Assembly (NCBI GenBank): GCA_025463925.1 | Contig: JAODBK010000015.1 | Location: 33,029 to 97,028, forward strand | Length of the DNA: 64,000 bases | Source: Acidimicrobiales bacterium | GTDB taxonomy: Bacteria > Actinomycetota > Acidimicrobiia > Acidimicrobiales > AC-14 | Direction: 5' to 3' | Shown here: in pieces, positions 42,901 through 50,241 of the stretch | Numbering within the stretch: the stretch's first letter is position 1 | How the letters are laid out: the number at the start of each line of letters is the position of its first letter | Notes under the pieces: model-generated | Databases searched by the model: none | Seen by the model: only the letters and a program-made list of their open reading frames with translations | Told to the model about the DNA's origin: nothing | Position numbers and translations under genes: made by a program

Positions 42901-43007
42901 TCGTCGAAGAAGAACAGCGCGGTCAGCACGAGGAGCGGGAAGGTGGCCAGCCCGCCGGTGACGGCCGCGACGCGGCGCGCCCCCGGCGACCGACGGCGCT
43001 CACTCAC
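39987..43007 (-). CDS. MFS transporter fused to LivF- and LivG-type ABC ATPases
   Basis: A protein of 1006 residues in three parts. Residues about 15-410 form a twelve-helix MFS permease (FFDEWDTAAFGTLAPNIKRAF; VGFLGDRIPRRPLVVVGGLL). About 450-680 is a LivF-type ATPase (ALLGTNGAGKSTLL; NLSGGEQQMLGLAM; LLMIDELSLGLAP). About 710-960 is a LivG-type ATPase (GLIGPNGAGKTTVFDL; GELSTGSRRIVDLAM; VLILDEPSSGIA). The tail is Lys/Ala-rich. The GTG at 43007 overlaps the upstream stop; the frame is open to 43046. The ATPases should power the LivHM permease encoded upstream; why an MFS domain is attached is unclear. Confidence 0.9.
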   Translation of the reverse strand: MSERRRSPGARRVAAVTGGLATFPLLVLTALFFFDEWDTAAFGTLAPNIKRAFHLSTHDFGLIVVANVSIVLLLAIPVGFLGDRIPRRPLVVVGGLLAGIFSLLTGVAGSVAVLAGFRIGNGFGRLTNDTIHPSLLADYYKPEDRPLVFAFHRNGVYLGAIAGAAVAGIVTALAGWRVAFMVLVIPVVATALVALKLPEPRRGGTDDPDAAAEAEKEPPVEFREAARTLLAVPTLKRQYVAWLFIGAGLIPLSYLLPLYYERVYGISDVPRGLIVAANAAATFGGVVASGRLTRRWFAIDPGEPLKRAGLSLVGIGVGLGLVAASPWVGLAIALGLATSFVAGLFYPPFFAVQALVSPARVRSFSFSFGLLFIVGGVWGLNFLLGVSRIADDHGYRWGLGTLLPYWVIGGLVLYSAARFVAADAAKAARVLEATVAMRRQRETAGARSLLQCVGLDVAYDSVQVLFGVDLEVDDGEIVALLGTNGAGKSTLLKAISGLVSPAGGAIFFDGRDVSHLGPQESVRLGIVQMPGGRSVFPTLTVNECLRLSGWMYKRHDKAHVEAATAKVLEYFPILRDRGDQLAGNLSGGEQQMLGLAMAFIATPRLLMIDELSLGLAPTIVGQLVDIVRAIHAQGTTIIVVEQSVNIALTLAQRAVFMEKGEVRFSGATADLLERDDILRSVFLEGAASATETVTSNGKKAPARPSRRSELATDAPVVLDLYEVTRRFGGIRAVDDVTFALHQGEILGLIGPNGAGKTTVFDLISGFLVPDSGRITFGERDVTRWPPDRRARAGLGRSFQDARLFPSLTVAENIAIALERHLEVRDPIAAALGLPAVAEVEDKVAWAVHDLIELMGLGAFRNKFVGELSTGSRRIVDLAMAIAHRPTVLILDEPSSGIAQRETEALGPLLVRVRDELACSLLVIEHDMPLITGIAHTMVALELGRVIATGTPSEVVNHPDVIASYLGTDERIVARSGSVEVAAVGDAAPPASRTRTAAKAKAKAKTK

Positions 43008-45265
43008 GGCGTCACCGCGGCGGCGACCGCGAGCGGCTCGCCGCAACTCGGGCAGTGGGTGTCGGCGAGGCCGTCGACCAGCCCGTGCTGGTGACCGTGC
43101 CCGATCCGACCGGCGGCGGCCCGCAGCGCGTCGGCCTCGGTACCCGGAGCCTCGTCGGCGACGAGATCGTCGGCCAACAGGCTCGGCACGCGGATGTTCC
43201 GCCGGATGGCGATGGCGCGCAGCAGGCTGTCACGCGCGCCGTAGAACACCTGCGCCAGGCCGCCCGGCGCGACGAGCAGGAGGAGCAGGACGCCGAAGGC
43301 CGAGAGGAAGTCCTGCAACGCGGAGCTGAGGCCGGCGTACTTGATGACCGCGATGTAGAAGGTGCCGAGCAGCGCGCCGGGCAGCGACGTCAGGCCACCG
43401 ATGACCGCGGCGACGAGCAGGAGCAGGCTGATTCGGGGGTCGTACGCCGCGGTGTCGATCGCCGTCTGGTGGTACGCGAAGAGCGCGCCGGCAATTGCGG
43501 CCCAGAACCCCGAGATGGCGAACGCGGCCAGCCGGGCCCGGGGCACGCTCACGCCATAGCTCTGCGCGCCGCGCGTGTTGTCCCGCACTGCGAGAAGCAC
43601 GCGCCCCGAGCGGCTGTGCCGCAGGGCCCGCGCCGACACCAGCGCCAGCACGAGGAACAGGAGGCAGAGCCAGACGAAGTTGCGCTCGTTGCCGAGGTCG
43701 ATCCTGCCGTAGAGGAACGGTCGCTCGATGCGATGGATCCGGTCGGGCAGTTGCGACCGGAAGAAGTTCGGCGACAGCACGTAGATCTGCATGGTGATGG
43801 CGAACGCCAGCGTGGTGACGGCCAGGTAGAGGCCCTGGATGCGAAGCGCCGGGAGCCCGATGATCACCGCCACGACCGCACCGGCGCCGCCGGCCGCCGC
43901 GAGGGTGACGAAGAAGTCGCTGTGCAGGTGGGCGGCCATGCCACCGGCGATTCCGGCACCGACGCCGGCCAGGCCCCACTGGCCCAGGCTGATCTGGCCG
44001 GCCCAGCCGGTGAGGATCACCAGGGAGACCACGACGATGGCGTAGATGATGATCTGGCCGGCGAGCACCTGCCGGTCGAGTGACGCCACCGCCGGGTAGA
44101 TCACCGCGGCGCCGAGGATGAGCGCGCCGAGCGCGAACCGCCCCCACTCGACTTCGGGCACCCGCCGCAGCTCTGGCGGGATCGGCCGGAACTCCTTGGC
44201 CATCGACCAGGTGGCGAGGCCGGTGTCCTGCCCGCGGCTGATCGAGTTGCGCTGCAGGAGCATGGCGGCGAGCAGCACCGGCAACATGAACGCGTCGGCG
44301 ATGACCGTGTTGCGCGAGAAGTAGTTGATGGACTGCTGGATGATCCCGATGGCGATGCCGGCGAAGAACGTGCGGCTGAAGCTCTCCATACGGCCGATCA
44401 CCGCGGCGGCAAGGCCGTACACGAGGATCGTCGGGCCGAACGACTCGGCGCCCACCGGCATGCCGTTGATCGGGATGCGCAGGAACACCGCCAACGCCGA
44501 GAGGGCGGCCGCGATCATCCAGACGATCGTGCTCAGTCGCTTGACGGGGATCCCGAGCAGTGCCGCTCGGTCGGCGTTCTCGGCCGACGCTCGCACCGCG
44601 ATGCCGACGTCGGTGTAGCGGAAGAACGCGGTCAATCCGATGACGACCAGCGCGGCACCGACCAGCACCGCGTACGTGTCGCCGGTGAAGTTGAGGGGAT
44701 CCACATGGAAGTGGAAGTGCGAGAAGGGCGTGAGCGGCGGTGCCGGGTCGAGCTTGTTCTTCGAGCCGAGCCATGTCGGGAGGTAGACCTGCACCGCCGC
44801 GAAGATGAGCGCCACGCCGATCGTCGCCACCGAGAGGATGAGACGCGGGGCCGAACTGAACCGCCGCACGATGAGCACCTCGACCAGGAAGCCGGCGGCC
44901 AGGGCCGATCCGATGGCGACCGCGAAGCCGACGATCCACGGAACGTGATGCACCTTGATCAGCACCGCGCCCATCACGGCCGACACCGCACCCATCTCCG
45001 TCTGGGCGAAGTTGATGATGCGATTGGCCCGGTAGATCAGGATCAGGCCGAACCCGATCATGGCGTAGAGCAGGCCGACGATGATCCCCAGCACGAAGAT
45101 GCCCTGCGGCGGCCGGTGGTGCCGGAGGAGGACCTCGATGGCCGCGAACAGCAACAGGAACGCGGTGACGACCTGGACCGGCGGCCCGACGCGCGAGTCG
45201 CGCCACACCACGCGGGCCCGGCCGACGCCCGGCAGGTCGTCGACGCGAACGGTCGTCAGGCGCAC
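43004..45265 (-). CDS. Fused LivH-LivM branched-chain amino-acid ABC permease
   Basis: A membrane protein of 753 residues joining both permease subunits. The LivH half (about 30-330) has GLLYAMIGFGLILIYRANRIINFAQTEMG and AENADRAALLGIPVKRLS. The LivM half (about 395-690) has GQISLGQWGLAGVGAG and RDNTRGAQSYGVSVPRARLAAFAISG, the loop that meets the ATPases. The tail carries a lone CPSC motif. The GTG overlaps the binding-protein gene by 10 bp. The ligand is inferred to be a branched-chain or similar amino acid, or amide. Confidence 0.92.
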   Translation of the reverse strand: MRLTTVRVDDLPGVGRARVVWRDSRVGPPVQVVTAFLLLFAAIEVLLRHHRPPQGIFVLGIIVGLLYAMIGFGLILIYRANRIINFAQTEMGAVSAVMGAVLIKVHHVPWIVGFAVAIGSALAAGFLVEVLIVRRFSSAPRLILSVATIGVALIFAAVQVYLPTWLGSKNKLDPAPPLTPFSHFHFHVDPLNFTGDTYAVLVGAALVVIGLTAFFRYTDVGIAVRASAENADRAALLGIPVKRLSTIVWMIAAALSALAVFLRIPINGMPVGAESFGPTILVYGLAAAVIGRMESFSRTFFAGIAIGIIQQSINYFSRNTVIADAFMLPVLLAAMLLQRNSISRGQDTGLATWSMAKEFRPIPPELRRVPEVEWGRFALGALILGAAVIYPAVASLDRQVLAGQIIIYAIVVVSLVILTGWAGQISLGQWGLAGVGAGIAGGMAAHLHSDFFVTLAAAGGAGAVVAVIIGLPALRIQGLYLAVTTLAFAITMQIYVLSPNFFRSQLPDRIHRIERPFLYGRIDLGNERNFVWLCLLFLVLALVSARALRHSRSGRVLLAVRDNTRGAQSYGVSVPRARLAAFAISGFWAAIAGALFAYHQTAIDTAAYDPRISLLLLVAAVIGGLTSLPGALLGTFYIAVIKYAGLSSALQDFLSAFGVLLLLLVAPGGLAQVFYGARDSLLRAIAIRRNIRVPSLLADDLVADEAPGTEADALRAAAGRIGHGHQHGLVDGLADTHCPSCGEPLAVAAAVTP

Positions 45266-47049
45266 GGCTGGTCGAAGACCTTCGGGTCGGCGGTCAGCCA
45301 TTGCCCGGCCGTGTACCGCTGACCGCCGTTGACCGAGATGTAGGAGCCCGGCTCGTTGTCGATCGTGGACACCGCCGACTTGCACCACCAGACCTCGCGC
45401 TCGTCGGAGATGCCGGTGTAGTCGTCGGGCGCCTGGTACTGGATGAGCGGGTAGTGCGGGTCATGGGTGAGCGCCCACCCGCCCGCCGGCCCGGCGGTGA
45501 ACATCCCCTGCTGGATGTTCTCCGGTGTGAGCCGCGGTCCCGCGTTCTGGATCATGTTGCCCATCAGGTTCCAGTACGCGAAGTTCAAGTTCTCGGTCTT
45601 GTCCGGCTGGCCCGCATAGCCGGCGTCCTGCCAGGCCAACACCGCGTCGCTCTTGTCGAACGGCAGCTGGATCTGAAGGAGGGACGGCCCGAAGGCGTTC
45701 TGCCACACCGTCGGCTCATAGAGGCGGGCCAGCTTGTCGTAGTCGAGCAGGCCGGTGCCGCTGGTGAGGATCTCGGGGTGATAGTTGGCCGCGGCCAGCG
45801 CCCGGCTGAGGAAGATCGGCGCGATGGGGTCGCAGTAACAGATGGCGGTGGTGATCCCGTCCTTCTTCATCTGGGCCACGGTGTTCGTGGACTGCTGGGC
45901 CGCGGTGCCGATGTCGGATTGGTACGGGTACTCGATGACCGTGCCGGGCTTGCCGCACTTGCCGCCGCTGATCGCCTTCACGAACCGGTCGGCGCTGATC
46001 TTGCCGGTCGGGTCACCGTTCGTCTCGGGGAAGTTGATCGCGAACTTCCGCGGCGGCGCGGTGAGGCTGCCGCTCGGGTGGAGCACCTCGACCCCGGCGT
46101 ACTTCACCGGCTTGCCGATCAGCTTCTTGCACACGTACTCGGACAGGAGATCCATCGCGACCGTGCCGGAGGTGAACACGTCCCAGTAGTACGGCGCGGC
46201 GTTGGTGAAGTACTCCTGCGGCGGCGGCGCGGTCGTGGCGCCGCCCCCCATCGTGACGATGTGGAGCTTCGAGAGCTCGTCGAAGAACGCGGGGTCGGCG
46301 GTACTGGCGAACACGAACGCCGGCTTCATCGCCGCGATCACGCGCGCCTCGCGGCGCTCGCACGGAGGATCGGGCGGGGTCAAGGTGCAGTTGCCGGTGA
46401 AGTAGGGGAACTTGCAGTTGCCCGACTTCGTCGACCCCTGGTTGGCGCCGCCGCCCTCCATGCTCACCAGATGGCGGCCGTACATCTCGTAGCGCTTGTT
46501 GACGTACTTGTAGAACGCTTCGGCGGACTGGCAGCTGTCCTGCAGGCTCGCGGCCAGGTCCTGCGACGACAGCAGGAAGTCGACCTGGGGATCGGACTTC
46601 GCCCGGTAGAAGACGAACTTGACCTCGGTCGCGCTGGCACCGGTCATCGTCGCCCCGCCGTTGTCGCCGCCGTGCCACACCGGCTTGCACTTCGGCATGT
46701 AGTAGGTTGGCCCGATCTCCTTGCCGCTCTTCGCGCAGTGGCTCATGTCGGCGCCGGCCGGGATGGTGGCGTCGGGCCCGGCGGCGACCGGGTTGCCGCT
46801 GGCGTCGACCGACCCGTTGGCCGCCCCGACGGGGTTGCCGCTGGCGTCGACCGCGCCGGTGTCGGCGCCGACCGGGTTGCCATTGGCGTCGACGGTGGCG
46901 GCGCCACCCGGGCTCAAGGCGCGGCCTCCGGCCGTCTCGACCCGCGACGCGACCTTCGACGGTGCAACCGCGACCAGAAGCACCTGCACTGCCGCCAGCG
47001 CGATGAACGGCAGGTACCGGCGCCCCAGTGCGCCAGGCGTGGTGGCCAT
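45256..47049 (-). CDS. ABC transporter substrate-binding protein (LivK-like)
   Basis: An exported periplasmic-binding-fold protein of 597 residues: signal sequence (LPFIALAAVQVLLVAVAPSKV), a three-fold 14-residue linker repeat (about 45-90), then a type I binding domain. It heads the operon SBP > LivHM > MFS-LivF-LivG > surface protein. The ATG at 47049 has AAGGGGG 6 nt upstream, a strong ribosome site, unlike the leaderless genes. It has many cysteines, some possibly in disulfides. Ligand unknown; short amides or urea-like compounds are alternatives to amino acids. Confidence 0.88.
   Translation of the reverse strand: MATTPGALGRRYLPFIALAAVQVLLVAVAPSKVASRVETAGGRALSPGGAATVDANGNPVGADTGAVDASGNPVGAANGSVDASGNPVAAGPDATIPAGADMSHCAKSGKEIGPTYYMPKCKPVWHGGDNGGATMTGASATEVKFVFYRAKSDPQVDFLLSSQDLAASLQDSCQSAEAFYKYVNKRYEMYGRHLVSMEGGGANQGSTKSGNCKFPYFTGNCTLTPPDPPCERREARVIAAMKPAFVFASTADPAFFDELSKLHIVTMGGGATTAPPPQEYFTNAAPYYWDVFTSGTVAMDLLSEYVCKKLIGKPVKYAGVEVLHPSGSLTAPPRKFAINFPETNGDPTGKISADRFVKAISGGKCGKPGTVIEYPYQSDIGTAAQQSTNTVAQMKKDGITTAICYCDPIAPIFLSRALAAANYHPEILTSGTGLLDYDKLARLYEPTVWQNAFGPSLLQIQLPFDKSDAVLAWQDAGYAGQPDKTENLNFAYWNLMGNMIQNAGPRLTPENIQQGMFTAGPAGGWALTHDPHYPLIQYQAPDDYTGISDEREVWWCKSAVSTIDNEPGSYISVNGGQRYTAGQWLTADPKVFDQPCA
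46790..46915 (-). repeat. Three tandem 42-bp repeats in the binding-protein gene
   Basis: Copies of the unit beginning GGGTTGCC start at 46790, 46832 and 46874 (period 42 bp). Each encodes 14 residues of the form VDASGNPVGAANGS. They form the linker between signal peptide and binding domain, and could vary in copy number by slippage. Confidence 0.85.
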
Positions 47050-47123
47050 GCGTCCCCCTTGTCCCAGCTCCGACGGGTCGGCTGGGAGTGGGTTTCGCCG
47101 CCCGGAGGCGGAGGACCTGCCTA

Positions 47124-47145
47124 GCGGTTACTCGTCAGTAACCGC
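47124..47145. terminator. Hairpin over the 3' end of the Zn-ribbon gene
   Basis: GCGGTTAC (47124-47131) pairs perfectly with GTAACCGC (47138-47145) across a 6-nt loop. The stop codon of the small gene lies within it, which suits a terminator or 3'-end stabiliser. No U-tract follows. Confidence 0.4.
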
Positions 47146-47289
47146 GTCCTCGTCCTCGCTGGCCAGGCACCACGATGCGTGCTCGGCCTCGGGCGCGGCG
47201 CCGCACTCGGGGCAGGGCTCGACCAGGACCTCGGTACTGCGCTTGAGGGCCCGCGCCTCTTCGAAGCGACGATGCCGTCCCTTTTTCAC
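47128..47289 (-). CDS. Small zinc-ribbon-like protein
   Basis: A protein of 53 residues: a basic N-terminus (MKKGRHRRFEEARALKRS), one CPEC pair and a later single Cys in HASWCLASEDEDAVTDE. The GTG at 47289 is preferred because GGGGAG lies 6 nt upstream; a longer frame starts at 47325. It is located between the ABC operon and a divergent small gene. Function unknown. Confidence 0.6.
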   Translation of the reverse strand: MKKGRHRRFEEARALKRSTEVLVEPCPECGAAPEAEHASWCLASEDEDAVTDE

Positions 47290-47372
47290 GTGCTGCTCCC
47301 CGAACTCGCAGGTTGCCTGCCGCACGCAGGGTGCGGGTGTGTGGACCGGTTCATTCTATCGGCCGCCGTCGG

Positions 47373-47378
47373 TAGCCT
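47373..47378 (+). promoter_or_regulatory. Predicted -10 element of the gene at 47386
   Basis: TAGCCT lies 7 nt before the ATG at 47386, with no Shine-Dalgarno between them. Confidence 0.45.
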
Positions 47379-47385
47379 GAGCCCC

Positions 47386-47607
47386 ATGCCCGATGGTCTC
47401 GATGTCGACGCGATGATCGCCCGCTTCCGGGAGCGGGCCAAGGCGGTCAAGGACCGCCCGATGCCGCCGGTCGAGGGACCAGAGCGCCAGCGGTTCCGGG
47501 AGCGCCAACAGGTCGACTTCATGGACTTCGCCATGGTGGGCGACGCCGACGCGACCATCGAGGACGGCGTGCTGGTCCTCCGGGTCGACCTGCGGCCCAA
47601 GAGCTGA
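47386..47607 (+). CDS. Small unknown protein
   Basis: A protein of 73 residues: charged helical N-terminal half (DVDAMIARFRERAKAVKDRP) and a C-terminal half that reads as two beta strands (DFMDFAMVGDADATIEDGVLVLRVDL). It is likely leaderless from TAGCCT and convergent with the next gene. Family not recognised. Confidence 0.65.
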   Translation: MPDGLDVDAMIARFRERAKAVKDRPMPPVEGPERQRFRERQQVDFMDFAMVGDADATIEDGVLVLRVDLRPKS

Positions 47608-47620
47608 GACCGGATCCGGC

Positions 47621-47872
47621 TCAGCCGGCCTTCGGGGGGCGGGCCCGCCGGAACCGCCGCAGCGCTTCCTCGTAGCTCGCCCGGGCCCGCCGCTGCTGGC
47701 GCAGCAGGAAGTCCCGGCGGTCACGCCGATCCTCGTCGAGCGGCTGGCCCCGGAGGTCGTCGAGCTCGTCGGCGATGGCGGCGAGGGTGCCGGCGGCGCG
47801 CAGCAGGAGCGACGCCGCCGCTCGCACCTCCACGTCCTCCGGCCGACGGACCACGTCTCTCGTACGGTCCAC
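47621..47872 (-). CDS. Small helical unknown protein
   Basis: A protein of 83 residues, helical and rich in Arg, Ala and Leu (AAASLLLRAAGTLAAIADELDDLRG; RQQRRARASYEEALRRFRRA). The GTG at 47872 has GGGGAG 5 nt upstream and is preferred to in-frame starts at 47899 and 47944. Convergent with the 73-residue gene (13-bp gap). No family recognised. Confidence 0.55.
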   Translation of the reverse strand: MDRTRDVVRRPEDVEVRAAASLLLRAAGTLAAIADELDDLRGQPLDEDRRDRRDFLLRQQRRARASYEEALRRFRRARPPKAG

Positions 47873-47955
47873 AACGTCTCCCCGGCTTGCCTCGGGCACA
47901 TCGTACAAGTCCCCCGAAACCGAACCGACGCTCCTTCGCCGCACCTCCGATCCGT

Positions 47956-48099
47956 ATGCGAACGCACGGTGATCCCCTGGAAATCGCCCACCCCCACGGT
48001 GCGTTGCGATACCCCGGTGGCAAGGACTCCGTCATCGAGGCCCTCCGAGCACGAGACGACCGACGACAAGGGCCAGCGGGGAAGAAGCGCAAGCGGTGA
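47956..48099 (+). CDS. Possible small basic protein
   Basis: An open frame of 47 codons (MRTHGDPLEIAHPHGALRYP... ending GPAGKKRKR). Its stop overlaps the next GTG (GTGA), which hints at real translation. No Shine-Dalgarno and no family recognised; it could be chance. Confidence 0.3.
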   Translation: MRTHGDPLEIAHPHGALRYPGGKDSVIEALRARDDRRQGPAGKKRKR

Positions 48100-48293
48100 C
48101 CGCAGTCATCCTCGTCGGCGTGCTGGTCGTGGTGCCCGCGGTCGTCGGCCTTTCGGTGCGTGACTGCGTTCGTCGGCGGGGTACGACCGCTCGCGATGGG
48201 CCAGAGCGTCCATCGACGTCCATGGGCGGCTCACGCGCGGTGAACGAGCCGCGCGGCCTATTGAGACGCCGCTCTGTCGCCGCGACGCTTTGA
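48096..48293 (+). CDS. Possible small single-pass membrane protein
   Basis: A 65-codon frame whose first 20 residues form a hydrophobic helix (MTAVILVGVLVVVPAVVGLS), followed by an Arg-rich tail without further features. The GTG overlaps the preceding stop. The tail may be non-coding composition, so the call rests on the membrane helix and the overlap. Confidence 0.35.
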   Translation: MTAVILVGVLVVVPAVVGLSVRDCVRRRGTTARDGPERPSTSMGGSRAVNEPRGLLRRRSVAATL

Positions 48294-48321
48294 GGGCAGT
48301 CGAGGCGGAGGGTGGGGGACC

Positions 48322-49011
48322 ATGAGCGACCAATCGCAAGGCCAGGGCTGGTGGCTGGCCAGTGATGGCAAGTGGTACCCGCCCGAGCTCAATCCGGCAG
48401 CTTTGCCGACGACGGCACCGAGCGGTGCCACGCGACCGCTCTACCGCAAGCCCTGGTTCATCGTCACCGGCTCGATCGTCGCCTTGTTGATCCTCGCGAG
48501 CGTGGTGGGCGGAGGCAAGAAGTCGCACAACGCGAATCTCGCCACCGTTGCGCACACGACGTCGACGCAAGAGACGAGCGCCGCTTCGGCGACGATTGCC
48601 ACCGTCACGACCGCGGCGGCCACAACCGTCGCGACGGTGCCACCGACAACCACAGCACCCAGGCCGACCAATTCGCCGACGACGAAGCGCGCACCGGTCT
48701 ACGTGCCACCTCCGACGCAGGCCCCGCCCCCGTCGCCCGCGGCTGGCACGTGCACGGCCACGATGGGCAATCAGACGCCCGGCGCCGGCGGATCCAACTC
48801 GGTGACGGTCCACTCGAACGTGGCGAACACGCCGGGCACGATCACCATGCACTACAAGACGACCGACCACCCGTACTCGGTGGCGACCGACGGCAACGGC
48901 ACGGCCTTTCTGAGCTTCTCGATGGGCCGGCCGACGCCGGGCTACACGGTCACTGTCGACGTCGACCTGTCCGGCAAGGCGACGTGCTCGACGAGCTTCA
49001 CGCCCCGATGA
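48322..49011 (+). CDS. Membrane-anchored Thr-rich protein with GWW..DGKWYPPE motif
   Basis: A protein of 229 residues. The N-terminus carries GWWLASDGKWYPPE, a short DUF2510-like tryptophan motif common at N-termini of acidimicrobial membrane proteins. One transmembrane helix follows (about 46-64), then a Thr/Ala/Pro stalk (about 70-140) and a small beta domain with two cysteines (GTCTATMGNQ, KATCSTSF) that may form a disulfide. GGTGGGGGA precedes the ATG by 4 nt. Likely displayed outside the cell; function unknown. Confidence 0.8.
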   Translation: MSDQSQGQGWWLASDGKWYPPELNPAALPTTAPSGATRPLYRKPWFIVTGSIVALLILASVVGGGKKSHNANLATVAHTTSTQETSAASATIATVTTAAATTVATVPPTTTAPRPTNSPTTKRAPVYVPPPTQAPPPSPAAGTCTATMGNQTPGAGGSNSVTVHSNVANTPGTITMHYKTTDHPYSVATDGNGTAFLSFSMGRPTPGYTVTVDVDLSGKATCSTSFTPR

Positions 49012-49155
49012 GCCGCTCCCGATCGTCGCTGTACCGCTGGGCTCGGATGCTGGGCGACCTCGAAGCGGCAGCCCGCACCGACTGAGGCCGCCCTCTTGAG
49101 GCTCGATCGTCCATAGACGCTCCTGAGCGGCCGATGCCCTGCAAAGCTCGCGCCC

Positions 49156-49551
49156 GTGGACGAGCAAGCGTGGAAGCTGCTGATCTACCGGGCGCTGAAT
49201 ATGCCCGACGCGATCGCGGACAAGGCCAGGGTGGCCGCGATGCGGATCGAGGAATTGGCCTGGCCGGCGCCGGGGAGCGAGTCGGCTCCTGAGGCTGCGC
49301 GCATCAATGCGGCGGAGTTCGCAGTGCCAGCGATATCGACCTGTGCGGCAGCCAGTAACATCGACGACCTGTTGATGGGCTGGAAGACAACCGATGAGTG
49401 CATCGCCGCGATGGACGCGACGCTGAATGTCGAGCGCCGACAGGCAGGAATCGACTTCGACCTCTTCCAAGTCGTCGCGACCATCGTGCTCGACGCCGTG
49501 AAGGCGTGGGTCGACGAGCATCCGGTGATGCGATGGCGCGGGCCACGTTGA
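49156..49551 (+). CDS. Unknown helical protein
   Basis: A soluble, mostly helical protein of 131 residues (VARVAAMRIEELAW-like start; DDLLMGWKTTDECIAAMDATLNVERRQ). Composition is less GC-extreme than in neighbouring genes. It overlaps the next gene by 19 bp. Not recognised; part of an accessory-looking patch. Confidence 0.55.
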   Translation: MDEQAWKLLIYRALNMPDAIADKARVAAMRIEELAWPAPGSESAPEAARINAAEFAVPAISTCAAASNIDDLLMGWKTTDECIAAMDATLNVERRQAGIDFDLFQVVATIVLDAVKAWVDEHPVMRWRGPR

Positions 49552-50192
49552 CGTCAGTCCGCGCGGTGTTGCTACTCGCGAAGGCCGGGCCGGCGCTCGC
49601 AGCGCCCGCCATTGCTGCGCTCTCCGTCCTCGCAGGCGCGGCGGTCGGCGGCTTTGCAGCATGGCGGGTCGCGAAGACCGCGTCGGAGACGGCAGCAACG
49701 CTTGAGCGGAGCCGGCAGCACCACGAGCGGGAGATGGCGAAGGACGCGCGGCGGCAGACTCGCCAGGAGGCGACCTACATCGACATGCTGACCGAGCTGC
49801 AGCGCGCGATCGCGGCCCTCGAAGGGACGCTTCCGGTCATGGGTTCGGACCTGCCGGTCCCCACACCGCCCGCGGAGGACTGGTACCACTCAATCAACGC
49901 CCGCTCAGCCGTCTTCGCTAGCGATGAGGTCAAGACGTCATTGGCCGCGTTCATGGCTGCGAGCCGAGCATTCTGGGTGCACGTCGACTTTCACCGGCGG
50001 TACGCCGCGGAGGAGAAGGCCATGAACGGACACCTCAGCCCGTCCAAGGTCTCGGCAAAGATGACCTCCTGGCATGAGCACACGGCGGCTGACGAGGCTC
50101 GCAATCAGGCACGTATCGCGATGACCAAGGTCGTGGAGCACATGGCGACAGACCTGGGAATGGCAAGAGTCGACCCGCCTCCCGATCTATGA
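49533..50192 (+). CDS. Unknown membrane-anchored coiled-coil protein
   Basis: A protein of 219 residues: one N-terminal hydrophobic segment (about 13-40, PAIAALSVLAGAAVGGFAAW), then a charged coiled coil (ERSRQHHEREMAKDARRQTR) and a helical C-terminal domain with HVDFHRRYAAEEKAMNGHL. ATG chosen at 49533; the frame opens further upstream in the previous gene. Together with that gene it forms a two-gene unit of unknown role. Confidence 0.55.
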   Translation: MARATLTSVRAVLLLAKAGPALAAPAIAALSVLAGAAVGGFAAWRVAKTASETAATLERSRQHHEREMAKDARRQTRQEATYIDMLTELQRAIAALEGTLPVMGSDLPVPTPPAEDWYHSINARSAVFASDEVKTSLAAFMAASRAFWVHVDFHRRYAAEEKAMNGHLSPSKVSAKMTSWHEHTAADEARNQARIAMTKVVEHMATDLGMARVDPPPDL

Positions 50193-50227
50193 CGCCGGTT
50201 GCGGCGCCGCGCGATCAGCTCAGGACC

Positions 50228-50233
50228 TAACGT
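50228..50233 (+). promoter_or_regulatory. Predicted -10 element of the alpha-glucosidase gene
   Basis: TAACGT lies 8 nt before the ATG at 50242, matching the leaderless pattern. Confidence 0.45.
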
Positions 50234-50241
50234 CAGCGGCC

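Noticed and set aside
48200..49130. Two similar intergenic stretches (near 48203 and 49105) sharing CGTCCAT, GACG and GCGGC
   Set aside because: Similarity is short and interrupted; it does not exceed what GC-rich DNA gives by chance.
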